The notes: generated by a model not told the origin, from the sequence alone. 64,000 nucleotides of DNA from Pollenia angustigena (GCA_930367215.1 OV884056.1:196333310-196397309); one strand, 5' to 3'; positions 9,919 to 20,842 are shown, counted from the first letter of the stretch. Program-made: numbers and translations.

Positions 9919-11736
9919 ATCATTTCGGGAACGTTTTTCTAGTTTGATTAAATTAACAAAAACAAAACAAAGTACAAACATAAGTAAAAACAATACATTC
10001 AAAATCCTTTTCAAGCAAAATACGCCAAAAAATTAAAAGAAGTTTCTATTATCGTGCATAAAATTTTAGAAAAATCAAAATATTCAAAACTCTTATGATC
10101 GAATTAACGTTACATGAACAGAATAAAAGTTGTGTTATAAAATAAACTATGTATTTATTTTAAAAAAAAGCTCAATTTATGCGTTTTAATTAAAAAAAAT
10201 TAATGTTCCCGGACATGATCAATCGTTCCCGGAATGACAAAACTGTTACCGAAATGATGATATTGATATCAAAGGTATAAGAAAGTAAATATTTGAATTG
10301 TAAGCAACGGTTTAAATATTAAAGTTATTTATTTAGACGATAAGTTAGCAAAAAAATATTAAAAAACAAGCAAGAAAGTATAGTCGGTCAAGCCCGACCA
10401 TATGATACCCTACACCACAGTGTTTAAAAACCCATCATGCTTATGGTCCATATAAATATAGATTTATCTATGCCTATTAACTTCATGAAAATCGGTTTGA
10501 AAGTTTGTGAGAGGCAGAAATTGCCCCCTACCTCCCCTTGTGGTCCTATTTTTGAAAAACTGTATAGCTAATGTGTCCATATAGATATGGATCTATCTAT
10601 GTTTTAAATATCATTGAAATCGGTTTGATAGTTTCTGAGAGGAAGAACTTTCCCCCTATCCTCCCTCGTGGTCCTACGATTCGGCCCATTTTCAATAGGC
10701 TTGGTCCTTGTGTCAATAAGAACCTATGACCTAAATTTCATCAAATTATATCCAAAATTGCTGTACTGTACTTTGCGCACAAGGTTACATGGATAGCCAG
10801 CCAGCCAGCCGGACGGACAGCGTAAGTTCGACTCAGAAAGTGATTCTAAGATGATCGGTATACTTTAAGGTGGGGTAGGACCAATATTTTAAGGCGTTAC
10901 ACACATCAGCAGAAATGCATAATACCCTCTCCACTATTGTGGTGTGGGTATAAATACAAAACAAAAAAAATCATCAAATAATATTTTCCATTTGTTTTTT
11001 TCTTTTTTAAGCAATGGTTTATTCTGCTGACGAAGAGATGTTGCCATTTAATCTCTTTCTGTTGTTCAGTCATCTTATCCATATAAAATTGTAAGTGAGT
11101 CGCCCTAGGAAGCAATAATTATCATTCCGAGAACGCAACAGTCATTTCCGGAACGTGCCCTAATATACGGAAACGTTCCCGAAATGACAGTTCACGAAAT
11201 GACGATTTCAAATAAATGTGCGACTTGCTTCTACAGCGGCCAATTTAAATGCGACCTGACTTTGTCAAAAGTAAAATATTTGGGGCTACTTTATTATTTC
11301 TTGTCGTAGAAAAGAATTTTATCAATAATTATATTTAATAAACACGTTCACGAAATGACGGACTATTGATGTACGCTCTACGAATAATGACTTACCACTT
11401 TTATATAACTTATTTGACAATAAATGCATCGACAGTTGGCTTTTGTTTTGTTTTCTTCTTCTACTACCGTTTAACACCTGATGGCTATGTTCACTTAAAA
11501 TAATTATTTTTTGATTATCGATGCGTTCACTGAAATGACTTGTGCACTATCGGACAAACTATTCTTGCATTTTTATAATAAGAAATAAATAATGTTTTAG
11601 TATCCTTTTCAAAACTAGATTTTGTATAATAATTACGGTGTATTTAGTAATGACTGGTGTTAAATACCTTAAATTTTTCATTTATATCTTGAACTTGTTT
11701 TTGAAGATCGTAATAAGGACGCGTTCCCGAAATGAC
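9919..11736. repeat. cluster of a ~16-bp motif (CGTTCCCGAAATGAC), probable element remnant
   Basis: Eleven copies of CGTTCCCGAAATGAC-like sequence occur here. Copies reading leftward are at 9919, 11,121 and 11,141. Copies reading rightward are at 10,205, 10,224, 10,244, 11,173, 11,189, 11,344, 11,523 and 11,721. The outermost two point inward and outward like inverted ends, with TCATTTCGGGAACG shared. The spacing is irregular and the DNA between is AT-rich and non-coding. A dispersed repeat (10,367-10,953) interrupts the cluster. The simplest reading is a non-autonomous transposon whose transposase-binding sites are reiterated. No target duplication is visible. Confidence 0.55.
10367..10953 (+). 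repeat. dispersed fly-type repeat with GGGTATAA palindromic ends ('family P')
   Basis: The left end ATACCCTACACCACAGTG is the inverted partner of the right end CACTATTGTGGTGTGGGTATAA. Internal hallmarks are AAGCCCGACCATATGATACC, TTGCGCACAAGGTTACATGG, CCAGCCAGCCGGACGGACAG, GACTCAGAAAGTGATTC and GATCGGTATACTTTA. Related copies lie at 25,765-26,092, 32,060-32,386 and, on the minus strand, 34,850-35,060 with a fragment at 39,085-39,125. This kind of repeat is abundant in higher flies; I know of no coding function for it. Confidence 0.75.
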
Positions 11737-11917
11737 TTTCTCTGCATGCATATTGATTAAGCTTAAAAATTACTTCTTTAATTAAATTTATTGTTTGATG
11801 TACACATAAAACAGGTTAGTTGTAGTAATTTATAGATTTTCTTTTTTCCATAAAGTCAAGATTTAATTCATTAAATTGCTAGCAAAACCAATTCTGCACC
11901 TTGGTGATTTTGAGCCA

Positions 11918-13206
11918 CATATGAGTCGTTCAGTGTATAAAGGGAATGAGTCCATTTTTGGCGTTTTTGAGATTTAGCGTGGATACACTTCCTTTTATGA
12001 CTAACAATGTATGGTAAAAATTTTGTTGTCAAATTTCAACGGTAACCCCCTTTTAAAGACAAAACATTTTTTTGAACGAAACACAAAATTTTTATTTTCA
12101 GTGGAAAAAGGGAATAAGTCCACGCTTGCATTTATATTGCATTAATCACTTGTTAACTTTGCTTTCCATGAGTTTCAAAACAATGCTTGCGAGCCTCTTG
12201 TTTGGTCAAATACATAAAAATGTTTGCTGATACGCACGATCGGATTGTTTTGTGTTCAACATGCAAAATAAAAGAACAGTTTCTAGTGGTTAAAATTACC
12301 AGTTTTGCTTTTTTCTCTACAAAATCTTTGGAAAACAACGTTTGCAATCGCAAAACCAACACCGCGGTAACACCGGTAAACCGGCTTTAAGTGAGGTGGG
12401 TAATACAATATAAAAATAATATCGATAAAAAATTTGGATTTGAAAATATAAACATAAGAAAGAAAGGTAAAGTAATGTTATTGAATAGCGTAAGTCAAAG
12501 TCTATTGTATCCTGAAACTAGAGCTATAACAAAAGAAAAGGAAAAGGATATAATTGATTTATTAAAATATATCCCTCCCGTGTACCATACTTTCTATAAA
12601 AACTTGAAAACAGTATAAAGTCAGGAAGCTTATTATTTGTTAAATTTAAAAAGAAATTTTTTTAGTTAATTTTTGTTTTAAAAAGAAGAAATGGTTTATG
12701 TTATTTTTTAACTTCATTTAAAATAAAACTGAGCGAATGCACTGAACTAAAAAATTAGCTGCAGCCTTTTTTTGCCAAATTATAAAAAATGTACTCTTTC
12801 CAAAATCTACTAATTCAATTTGAACACTACACGAGGTAAGCCAATATTTAGATGGATATTTTTTTTTCCGAACGAATGCTCAAAGTCAAAACATAATTAA
12901 TTTGAATTTTTACGCTTTCGATTTTAACCACAAAAAATTTGGTGGACTTATTCCCTTTTTCCACTGAAACTCTTATCAATAAAAATGTATTTGTATCATA
13001 TTAACAGGTTTTTTGAACACATACACTTACATACAAACATTATATATTTACAAATTGTAAAAGAAGCCCTAATAATTAATTTTGCAATTTTAGTTTTGAG
13101 TTTTGTTGCAACAACTAGTTTTAAGGTCAACGTCAACTGTTCTGTCGTTTTTCTCCATTTCAATTTTTTGGACTCATTCCCTTTATCCACTGAACGACTC
13201 ATATGT
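11918..13206. mobile_element. element with nested CAGTG...AAAGGGAATRAGTCC inverted ends
   Basis: The outer inverted repeats run from ACATATGAGTCGTTCAGTG (11,918) to CACTGAACGACTCATATGT (ending 13,206), continuing inward as ATAAAGGGAATGAGTCCA. A second, inner pair, CAGTGGAAAAAGGGAATAAG (12,099) and its reverse complement ending at 12,966, repeats the same motif. Either one copy inserted within another, or the motif is both terminal and subterminal. A small open frame at 12,391-12,618 lies inside the inner pair. No clean target duplication is visible next to either pair. Confidence 0.65.
12391..12618 (+). pseudogene. possible C-terminal transposase remnant
   Basis: This open frame of about 75 codons has no ATG near its start; it opens after a TAA at 12,388. 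It ends in a charged helical stretch, TKEKEKDIIDLLKYIPPVYH, then TFYKNLKTV and a stop. The ending (DIIDLLKYIPPVYHTFY) has the look of transposon-encoded C-termini I have seen in insects, but I cannot name the family. It sits centrally between the inner inverted ends of the surrounding element, which is the main reason to think it is element-derived. Upstream frames on both strands (12,153-12,390) show nothing recognisable. Confidence 0.35.
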
Positions 13207-13295
13207 AGGTACAAACAATTTCCATAGAAACAGAAGACTTTTTTTTATCATCTTAAAAAGTACAGTAGTTCTGTATGTACAATGTATTCTTGTTA

Positions 13296-13392
13296 TTGTT
13301 GTTTTTATTGTTGTTAATTTTAACAAAGCGTCTCATCGAGTGGTTTATTGTTGTTATTGTTGTTAATGTTAACAAAGCGTCTCATGGAGTGG
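13296..13392 (+). repeat. two-copy tandem repeat, 49-bp period
   Basis: TTGTTGTTAATKTTAACAAAG followed by CGTCTCATSGAGTGG occurs twice, 49 bp apart (second TAACAAAGCG at 13,370). The context is TTG-rich simple sequence. Confidence 0.7.
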
Positions 13393-14332
13393 ACAATGAC
13401 TACTTGAATGCAAAAGTATAAGAATGTGTGCCTTTTGACTTTACACAAATAAGTTATATTGCGTGCGCAACAAAAATGCAAACAAAGCACTTTCAATAAA
13501 AAACGCACACACGCAAAAATCAAATGTGTACGAAACGATGTAAAAATTACCAACCTTGAACTTTGTTTTGCGAATGTAAGTTTGAGCGTATGAATGAATC
13601 AAGAAAAATAGTGATTTTGCAGTTCTCTGGTGTGATGCTAAACTTTGGTCTTGTTTTTATAATTTTTTAACTATCAAAAAGTTATTATCAAAAAGTATTT
13701 TATAAATGTTTAAGCAAAAACCTATGGCTAATCTTTAGCCGTTTAGGAATATAATAATAATTAAGTAAACTAATAGCCTGATATTAACATAGCAATAAAT
13801 ACAGCTTTACGTAATATAAAATATGGTTTGCTGTTCTTTATTGGCCACAACTTTAATTTTCAACTAGAAACTTCTTTACTTCTTTTTGAAAATGAATCAA
13901 CAGCATTATTAGATAACAAATATCTGAATATATTATTTATAGACATAAACTTAAGTTTAAGAATATTAACAAGCAACAAGAAATATCATAAAATAAGACA
14001 AGAACTAACTACTTATACTAGCACAAATGTATTTAAATATGTATATACAAACATTCATAACTTTAATTTATACATTGAATAAAAAAACTAGCCGAAATGA
14101 ACTCAACAAATGCTAACAAAGTTACATTTACTTGTGTTTATTTACAAGTGTATGTGTAAAACAACCATAAAATTTACAAATGTTTGTTTAAATGTACAAC
14201 TCAATATCATACAAAACAAGTTAGGACTTACAAGTTGCAGTCGTAATAGTTGTAGTGGCAGAATAAGAAGCTTATATATAAATAGAAAAGCTTACGGAAA
14301 TCAACATCTTCCGTAACAGTTTATGCATTTAT
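13393..14332. other. AT-rich non-coding stretch
   Basis: No gene is recognised. The frames at 13,828-14,082 and 14,110-14,316 are Asn/Leu/Lys-rich and look accidental. Confidence 0.5.
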
Positions 14333-14354
14333 TCTCTCTCTCTCTCTCTCTCTA
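14333..14354. repeat. (TC)n microsatellite
   Basis: About eleven uninterrupted TC dinucleotides. Confidence 0.95.
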
Positions 14355-14520
14355 TCCTTCAACCTCATACAACGATAAAGTTTTTGCATTAATTTTGCAT
14401 TTTATAGAAAAGTTTTGTGTTGCATTTATACCATGAAACACACACATACATAAAATATAAACATAAATGTTGTGGTGGCAACTAGTGTTGCCAACTATTA
14501 TTAAAAACTTATCAATATTA

Positions 14521-14659
14521 CGGCCTGTTTTTAGAAAACGTAAACAAGTGAGTGAGTGAGAAATTATATTCAAAACACAAACAAATGTTCGTTTTTTATT
14601 GTTGTTTTCAATATTATTTCTCACTCACTCACTCGTTTACGTTTTCTAAAAACAGGCCG
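14521..14659. mobile_element. snap-back MITE, PIF/Harbinger-like, TTA duplication
   Basis: The two arms form a near-perfect hairpin: CGGCCTGTTTTTAGAAAACG, TAAAC and (GTGA)n on the left are mirrored by (TCAC)n, GTTTACGTTTTCTAAAAACAG and GCCG on the right. A short loop of about 50 bp separates them. TTA lies on both sides (14,518-14,520 and 14,660-14,662), the target duplication of PIF/Harbinger elements, and the GGCCTGTTT start is typical of their MITEs. Confidence 0.78.
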
Positions 14660-14662
14660 TTA

Positions 14663-16278
14663 ATCATATCAATATAAAATTATAAAAATTAACAATCAAT
14701 ATTTGGTGGCAGGACATAATAATCATAAAAAAATTATTGATCAAGGAACAAACAAAATTATGTTTTAATATTAAAACATAATAAAATTTTTGTAAAAATA
14801 AAATATAACTTAATTCGTAACTAGTAACAGCTTTATACGTGACGACGTTTGCTGTAGAAACAACAACATTACAAAAGAAGGTAAAAAACGATTGACTTGT
14901 TTGTTGTAGAAACACCAATAACACTATAAGAAGATAAAAATACAGTCAATTGGTTTCAAAGTTGACAAATTCTGCGGATATCTTATAATTAAGAGTTATT
15001 TTGTAGACGAAGGGAAATAAAACAAAAAGGAAAAATTTATATGTACGATAAATTAAATAATAAGAATCTTCTCTCCCTCTCTAGTTCTGGGGATAAGTGT
15101 TTAGTTAATGCTTAAATAAGTACACATGATGTCGCTTTTACTCACTGCTCCGCTGCTTGGCTTATAAAGAAAAATGTATGGAAAAAATATTCAGGTATAG
15201 TTAAATTTATTTTTGCTTAAAATAATTGTACTATAATTAAAGCAACTTGTTTTAAACTTTTATAAAACTGCTTTAAAATGAACTAGTTGGGTAACTAGTT
15301 GACAACCCAAAGTTAACTCCGATAGTTGGATAAATGAAAAAAATCAAAAGAGCAACTAGTTTAAAGTATATATCAACTATTTTATGTCTTGCTAAAATAC
15401 TAGTTACTTTGTTTGCAGAGTATAAACATATTTGGGCAAAAAGTAAAATCCTTATTAGTAAATAGCCTGTTAAATGGCTAAATTGTGCAAAAATTCACTA
15501 AAAACAGCCTTGGACAGTTTTTACTGAAGAGTGTCGGTATACTTATCAGACATTTGAGCGAGTTTGATGGTTGAATAGAATTCCATGGAACATCACTTTT
15601 GACTGAGTAAAAATTTAATTTGAAATTGTTGTCAGTTTATCTTTATTTGTTTTGCCAGTTTCTCGTTTCACCATAGGTGGACACTTATATGATATATTTT
15701 GTCATCTTATACACCTTTTACAGGAGAGTTACTCAACACTGCTCTACAAAAGGGAGCTTTTTAAATGTTTGCTATAAAAAAACCTGATCGCTTTTTATTT
15801 TCATCTGCTGTTGACGATGGTGTCATTAGTTTTTCCCTAGCAGCTTTAGTTTTAAAGATAAAGTGACATTTATTATTTGAACAATTTATACCATTTTCTA
15901 TTGTATTCGGTCAGTTTTTCGCGAACCTTAAAATACTTTCTGGGTTATTATTCTACACAAAAATCTCTTTCTTTTGAAAAGGGTTACATTATTGAATTTA
16001 TCAAGATAGCTCACTGTTTTTGCAAGGATATCAAAATTTTTTGGTTTAGTCCTTAAAATTTTTTTTATGCAAATTTTCTGCAATAAAAATAACAGATCCT
16101 TATGTTTGTTTGACCGCTGATTACGATTATAACATTCGTTTTTGCCTACCAACTCTTCTTTTAATTAATGCAAAATGTTAATTAAAAAAAAACTTTTCGT
16201 TTTAACCCCATTCAAAATAATTTGGTTTTTAAGTAAAATTTATTATCAATAACAAAATGGATACGAAGAAAAGACTTT
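14663..16278. other. AT-rich non-coding stretch
   Basis: I recognise no gene or RNA. ACTAGTT is repeated several times between 15,280 and 15,410, without a regular period. Confidence 0.5.
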
Positions 16279-16286
16279 GTGGAAAC

Positions 16287-17318
16287 CAAGGTCTATCCAA
16301 AAGGTCTGCGCAACAGGCCAGATGTTTATTTGGTTTATTCCTCAACGATGTCAAAAGCTGTTTACATTTTCCTTAAGGATCAGTTAGGCGAACGTTGATG
16401 TACCCGTAATGTACCGCACCGTACTGTACGCACGTTGGTGCACTTATAGAACGTTTAAAAATGTGTCATATGTTTTCCCATACATAAACAAAAAGCAATA
16501 GTATACATAAAACAAAACACACAGTGATGGGATTCAAAAATGTTAAAATTGTGACCGTTGTGCAGAAAAGGTACCACGTGATTTAAATGGTATTAAAACA
16601 GTATTTTGTGTATGTAAAAAATGTTAATAATTTAATATTTATATTATAGATTTACAATAAATAAATTTGTATTTTAGCATATATAAATTTTTAGCATACA
16701 TATATTGTTAATGTGCATACACCAAACAAGGTTTTGATACCATTTAAAGTCTTTTATATGTTTTACATTTCCATTGTATGTGTATTTATATGCATTTGTT
16801 TACTTTAAACATCTAAACATATGTATATTTGTATATATGGAAATATGCTGTATTGTAAGTTATTTTGTCGCAATTCCATAGATAAACTGAAAAAAGTACC
16901 AAAAAAAGAGCAAAATTACCCGCATTCAATGTAACATACAAGACGCCCATCACTGTCTTACAAATGTCACTTAACAACGGCATGAAATTCTATTTTATAT
17001 AGATTGGTACGTTGAAACTACGGTACATTGCATTTCGGTAAGCTTTTGTATTGGTTTTCATATAACAAAAAGCGAACAGCTGATTGATACAGTACAGATA
17101 CGGTACAGCAACGTTCACCTAACTGAGCCTTTATACATGCATATTTTTTTACGTTTTTGGTTTTTTTGCATATATATATGCACACAAAACACATTTTTCC
17201 GTTTGTTTCGCCTATGTAGTAGTAAGATTTTGTCAACGGCGGGGAATTTTACACAAACAAAATGCCTGTTGTTTTTTGTATTGCTGTAGAAGTAAGCAGA
17301 CCTATTGGATAGGCCTTG
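16287..17318. mobile_element. hAT-like MITE carrying a nested MITE
   Basis: The ends CAAGGTCTATCCAAAAGG (16,287) and the inverted CCTATTGGATAGGCCTTG (ending 17,318) form TIRs of about 22 bp with few mismatches. The 8-bp flanks, GTGGAAAC on the left (16,279-16,286) and GTGCAAAC on the right (17,319-17,326), match at 7 of 8, fitting the 8-bp duplication of hAT elements. Without its nested insertion the element is about 275 bp and non-coding. Confidence 0.6.
16376..17130. mobile_element. PIF/Harbinger-like non-autonomous element, TTA duplication
   Basis: The inverted ends AGGATCAGTTAGGCGAACG (16,376) and, read on the opposite strand, AGGCTCAGTTAGGTGAACG (ending 17,130) extend inward with GTTG-TGTACC and several CGGTACAG/TACCG phrases. 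TTA flanks both sides (16,373-16,375 and 17,131-17,133). The 755-bp interior is non-coding. It lies inside the hAT-like MITE and is therefore younger. Confidence 0.72.
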
Positions 17319-17326
17319 GTGCAAAC

Positions 17327-17820
17327 AATCCAGACAGTTTTGTGTCAATATATTCTTGCACAGTGATGTCAAAAGGCATCAGGAAAGCTGCTTATTTCAA
17401 ATATTAATATTTTAAAATTAATGTTTCAATTCAAGATAAACAATAGTTGCTTAGTTCTGTTTGACAAAACTTAGCAGTGTCGTTATGGCTATGGTAAAAT
17501 GTGAAATGACCCACTATTAAATTTGGGACACTAATAATCCGGCGGGAGCCCCGTATTCATCCAGAAGCTCGTTTTTTGGTACTTTTTAAAACATGTAAGA
17601 TATTAGATAAAATGTGAAGAGGTTTTCGATAATTTTAACTTAACGATAATTCGATTATATACCATCGATTTTTTTGTTATACAGAAGTTAGAAAAGTCAC
17701 AATTAGAGCATCATTTACCTCATTTATTGGTCCGAAAATGTTAGAGACTTATAAGGAGCTGAACTTAATAAAAATTGCTGAACAAATATGGCCAAGTTAA
17801 TTTTTTCATGTCAAAACAAG
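17327..17820. other. non-coding flank of the Transib-like element
   Basis: Nothing recognised. A short GC-richer patch (17,540-17,575) has no coding look. Confidence 0.45.
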
Positions 17821-17825
17821 TTAAA

Positions 17826-17980
17826 CACGGTGCGCCTTAACTAAAATTATATAAAAAGGTCTTACACCTAGAAAATTAGTAGAGATGCTGAATTTACAAT
17901 GTTCATAGATGAGAAAAATCAAAAAACTAAAATAATCTGTGGAGAGATTTTTAAATAAATCCACTTTGAACATTTTTGCG
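17826..17980 (+). repeat. left terminal inverted repeat of the Transib-like element
   Basis: It matches 20,687-20,842 in inverted orientation from CACGGTGCGCC to GAACATTTTTGCG, with only a handful of substitutions (for example ATATAAAAAGG against AAATAAAAAGG) and one single-base indel. Confidence 0.9.
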
Positions 17981-19083
17981 CATGAAGTACGATATTTTGG
18001 AAAATATGCCATTGTTTTATATGAATAGAAAGGAAAAAATGACATAATAATAATTTTTAAGTGTTAAATCTATTAAACTTTTATTATTTCAACATTTTAG
18101 TACTAATAAAATATAAAAATGTAACATAATTTAATTATAATTACATCAATTTAAACATGTGAAGCATTATATCTACAAACAGCGCTCAAAAGGTGTTTAG
18201 GATAATCCGGATGATTCGCAGCAACCTTATTCATTTCCCAGGAAGACCTTAAAAAATCGAAATGTACGGACTCCATCGCCTGCTCCCCAAAAAATGCTAA
18301 TCCTTCACCGTTTTTTTCACAGAACTGTTCTATGTGAAAAAAAACTGCATGAACCTTTGGTGTAACGCTGACACCTAAGTCCATGTAGCTCTTTTTGAAA
18401 GCTTCTATACATGCTTTGTAATTTTGATCAAGATTATCTCCGAAGCATGCATAAACTATATTTTTGAAGTCGTCAAATACTTTAACATACTTAGGTATTG
18501 CTAGGTTTTCAAACTGGCGTAGAAGGTCTACTTTATCCAAAAGTGTTTTGCATGCATTTCCTTTAAACCCAGAACATCCTCGTCTGATTTCACGCTGAAC
18601 GTGACAAGCTTTTGCCCATGTCTGCGACTCATTTTCACACTCGTTCAACATATGCGTGAAAACAGTGTTAACAACACCAAGCATAAGGTGTAATTCTGGC
18701 GGTGGAATAATATCTAGGAATGTTTTGCCTCCAACCGTTGTAATTAGCGGTGGATGAATGCAGTTGAAATAATCTTTCGCTTTGTTTTTTAAGACATTTC
18801 CTTCAGTCAGCCATTTTGTATAATACAATGAAACATTTTCGGGTGATCTCAATTCGCCACAGCTGCTTAGCTCATCTTTCTTGGCATAACAATAAGTGCA
18901 CGGGTATGCACTACTGTGCGACATAATACCTGCCAAGATATTCGCTAGCTTCAAATCGGTCGCAATTGTGCCGTGGAAAGGACTTATATTCAACGTTGAA
19001 ACGAGTTGGGCTACATTCTTATAATTTTCTTGCGCACTTGGAACGGCTGCTAGAATAAATAGTCGTTTAACTCCAGAATCCTT

Positions 19084-19096
19084 AAATTTTTTGCTG
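19084..19096 (-). other. frameshift site in the Transib-like gene
   Basis: On the minus strand the upstream frame reads GCA AAA AAT TTA and runs to a TAG at 19,050. A -1 shift at A-AAA-AAT gives AAA AAA TTT AAG GAT TCT and enters the conserved DSGVKRLFIL block, which stays open to the final stop. A lost A in the homopolymer is the simplest explanation; ribosomal slippage is possible because the heptamer fits the X-XXY-YYZ pattern. Confidence 0.8.
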
Positions 19097-19816
19097 CTAT
19101 CCCCTCATCATACTTAGCACGCTTACCGCTGCACTCAAACTGCAACTCATTTGATTGAACAGAAAGACATATTTTTAAAAATCCGCCTCCTCCATCAATA
19201 CCCATTTTTAAGTGAACATCCAGTGCATCTCGTTTATTTTTCACATACTGAACAAAAGCAGGAACATCTTTGCAGAAAACTCCAAACACAGGAGCATCCG
19301 AGACTTCATCGCCTTTTACACAAACAAAAGGAAATTCCTTGAAATCAAAATAATCGTCGACAGAATGACCTGTGTTATTAAGTTTTAATTTTAATCCTGG
19401 TTCAATGGCTTTTCTACTTCTTGTACACACACGAATGGAACCTGCCATTTTTAAAGTTGCACGATCACTTAAATTCAAATTGCTTTTCATTTTCAACATA
19501 TCATCCGCAGATAATGTAGATGAGTTTGTTGTGGAAAGGTTGTTTTTATTATTGCCTACTGCGATTTGAAGTGGTTTGCCGTGAATTTGTGACAACCGCA
19601 AAACTGAAGGCTCTCGACCACCCTTAGAATCTTCTTTTACTTTTTCTTTAATCACACGGGACATGATTTGATCATTCGCTTTTAAAGATCCATCTGATAT
19701 ATGATTTGAAACATTTATTACTCGAGATTTCAACCCACATTTATGTGGTTGGCCTTTTCCAATCTCACTGAAGCACACGTCGCACCGTTTTGTCGCAGAC
19801 ATTTGTTTAGACTTGC

Positions 19817-19901
19817 CTAAAATAACAAATAAAAACAATAAAATCTGAAACATAAGAACAAACTAACAAAAAAAATATATTTTTTTGCTTTTAAAACTTA
19901 C
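19817..19901 (-). other. spliceosomal intron in the Transib-like gene (85 bp)
   Basis: On the minus strand the donor is CCAG|GTAAGTTTT and the acceptor is TTATTTTAG|GCAAG, with a T-rich tract before it. Splicing joins CCA G to GC AAG in phase 1, giving P-G-K-S and keeping the frame open across both exons. Unspliced, exon 1 stops three codons later. Its length is typical of fly introns. Confidence 0.88.
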
Positions 19902-20686
19902 CTGGAACTTTTTTTGCAACTTTGCCACAAATTTTAACGGGTATTTCGCGTGCAATTTCACAAATTTTGCATTCACATCTTGATCGCGTAGCCTGCACAG
20001 GCTTAAAAATAGACAAATCTGGAGATGCTAATTTTTTTTTTTCAGACTTCCCTTGAAATACCTTTCTCCTGCACGTACAACACACAGCAGCCGGCAATCT
20101 GCGCTCGTCATCATAGTTGTCAACGTGGTTTTTCATGTCAATTTTTAACTGATTCTCTATAATATACATTTGTTTTTGTTTTCGAAAACACAGGAAACAC
20201 ACTTTACCCCGATTTTGATCGTGAGTCAAAGCTTTAGACGACATCATTCACCGAAAAATTCTTAGACGCGTTTTAATAGTTTTTAGATACCAAACAATTG
20301 ATAAATAATTCGATCTGCGACGCAACGGTATCGCTAACAACAATATACAATTGATTCAAACCAAAAGAATATTTTGATAACAGACTTTTTGCCAATTTAT
20401 ACCCAATTAAAAAATTCAAGGTAACTTGATTAGTTTTAAGTTTATAGATCTCTAAAGTATAATTTCATACATGCGTTATAAAAATGAAACGGACCTTATA
20501 TTGAATAAAGAAATACATTTTATTTGTAATATTTTTTTTGTATATTATTAGGTAAAAAATAAGTATACGCATTGGCCTACTGGGTCTAAAAAAACTCAGT
20601 CTGTATATCTTAAACCATAAGAGATAAAAAAAAACTGTTGCACAATTTTCTTAATGGAGTCAAAACTAGTCATTCGTTATTAAAAT

Positions 20687-20842
20687 CGCAAAAATGTTCA
20701 AAGTGGATTTATTTAAAAATCTCTACACAGATTATTTTAGTTTTTTTGATTTTTCTCATCTATGAACATTGTAAATTCAGAATCTCTACTAATTTTCTAG
20801 GTGTAAGACCTTTTTATTTAATTTTAGTTAAGGCGCACCGTG
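20687..20842 (-). repeat. right terminal inverted repeat of the Transib-like element
   Basis: Inverted partner of 17,826-17,980, ending GGCGCACCGTG just before the TTAAA duplication. Confidence 0.9.

Larger units (their letters stand above)
18151..20247 (-). pseudogene. Transib/RAG1-like transposase gene, two exons, one frameshift
   Basis: Exon 1 (20,247-19,902; 115 codons plus one base) starts MMSSKALTHD and is Cys-rich (VCFLC, CCTC, CECKIC), probably a zinc-binding DNA-contact region. Exon 2 starts at 19,816 (G|GC AAG) with another zinc motif, CDVCFSEIGKGQPHKC, then a basic linker. Next come DGGGGFLKICLSV (likely first catalytic Asp), a frameshift at about 19,087-19,092, then DSGVKRLFILAAVP and the zinc pair YPCTYC. 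FLDIIPPPELHLMLG follows at the place of RAG1's second Asp, then FKGNACKTLL, and FFGEQAMESVHFDF holds the likely final Glu. The order of C-x-x-C, GN..KLL and G.Q..ES blocks parallels RAG1. A residue exactly matching RAG1's second Asp is not obvious, so catalytic assignment there is open. The stop is TAA at 18,151. Without the frameshift the product would be about 660 residues. Confidence 0.8.
17826..20842 (-). mobile_element. Transib/RAG1-like DNA transposon, nearly intact (3017 bp)
   Basis: The element runs between perfect 5-bp copies of TTAAA (17,821-17,825 and 20,843-20,847). Its termini are long inverted repeats (155 and 156 bp) starting CACGGTGCGCC. A 5-bp duplication and a CAC..TG terminal heptamer are hallmarks of Transib elements; the heptamer resembles the CACAGTG of RAG recombination signals at 6 of 7 positions. 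No RSS-like nonamer follows at the 12- or 23-bp spacing. The interior carries one two-exon gene on the minus strand whose product resembles RAG1/Transib-type DDE proteins. High TIR identity and one coding lesion suggest a recent insertion. A 3-bp TAA duplication (Chapaev3-like) is a less symmetrical alternative reading. Confidence 0.82.

Noticed and set aside
13828..14316. Two consecutive open frames of 68-84 codons
   Set aside because: Asn/Lys/Leu/Ile-rich, AT-driven frames with no motif and no consistent codon pattern.
17821..17850. piggyBac or Kolobok origin of the 17.8-20.8 kb element because of the flanking TTAA
   Set aside because: Taking TTAA as the duplication makes the two ends asymmetric (ACACGGTG against CACGGTG), and the protein lacks piggyBac or THAP motifs. 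The 5-bp TTAAA reading is symmetric.
17826..17870. Full RSS (heptamer, 12/23 spacer, nonamer) at the Transib-like ends
   Set aside because: The heptamer CACGGTG is good, but at the 12- and 23-bp spacings there is no A-rich nonamer resembling ACAAAAACC, so only the heptamer similarity is claimed.
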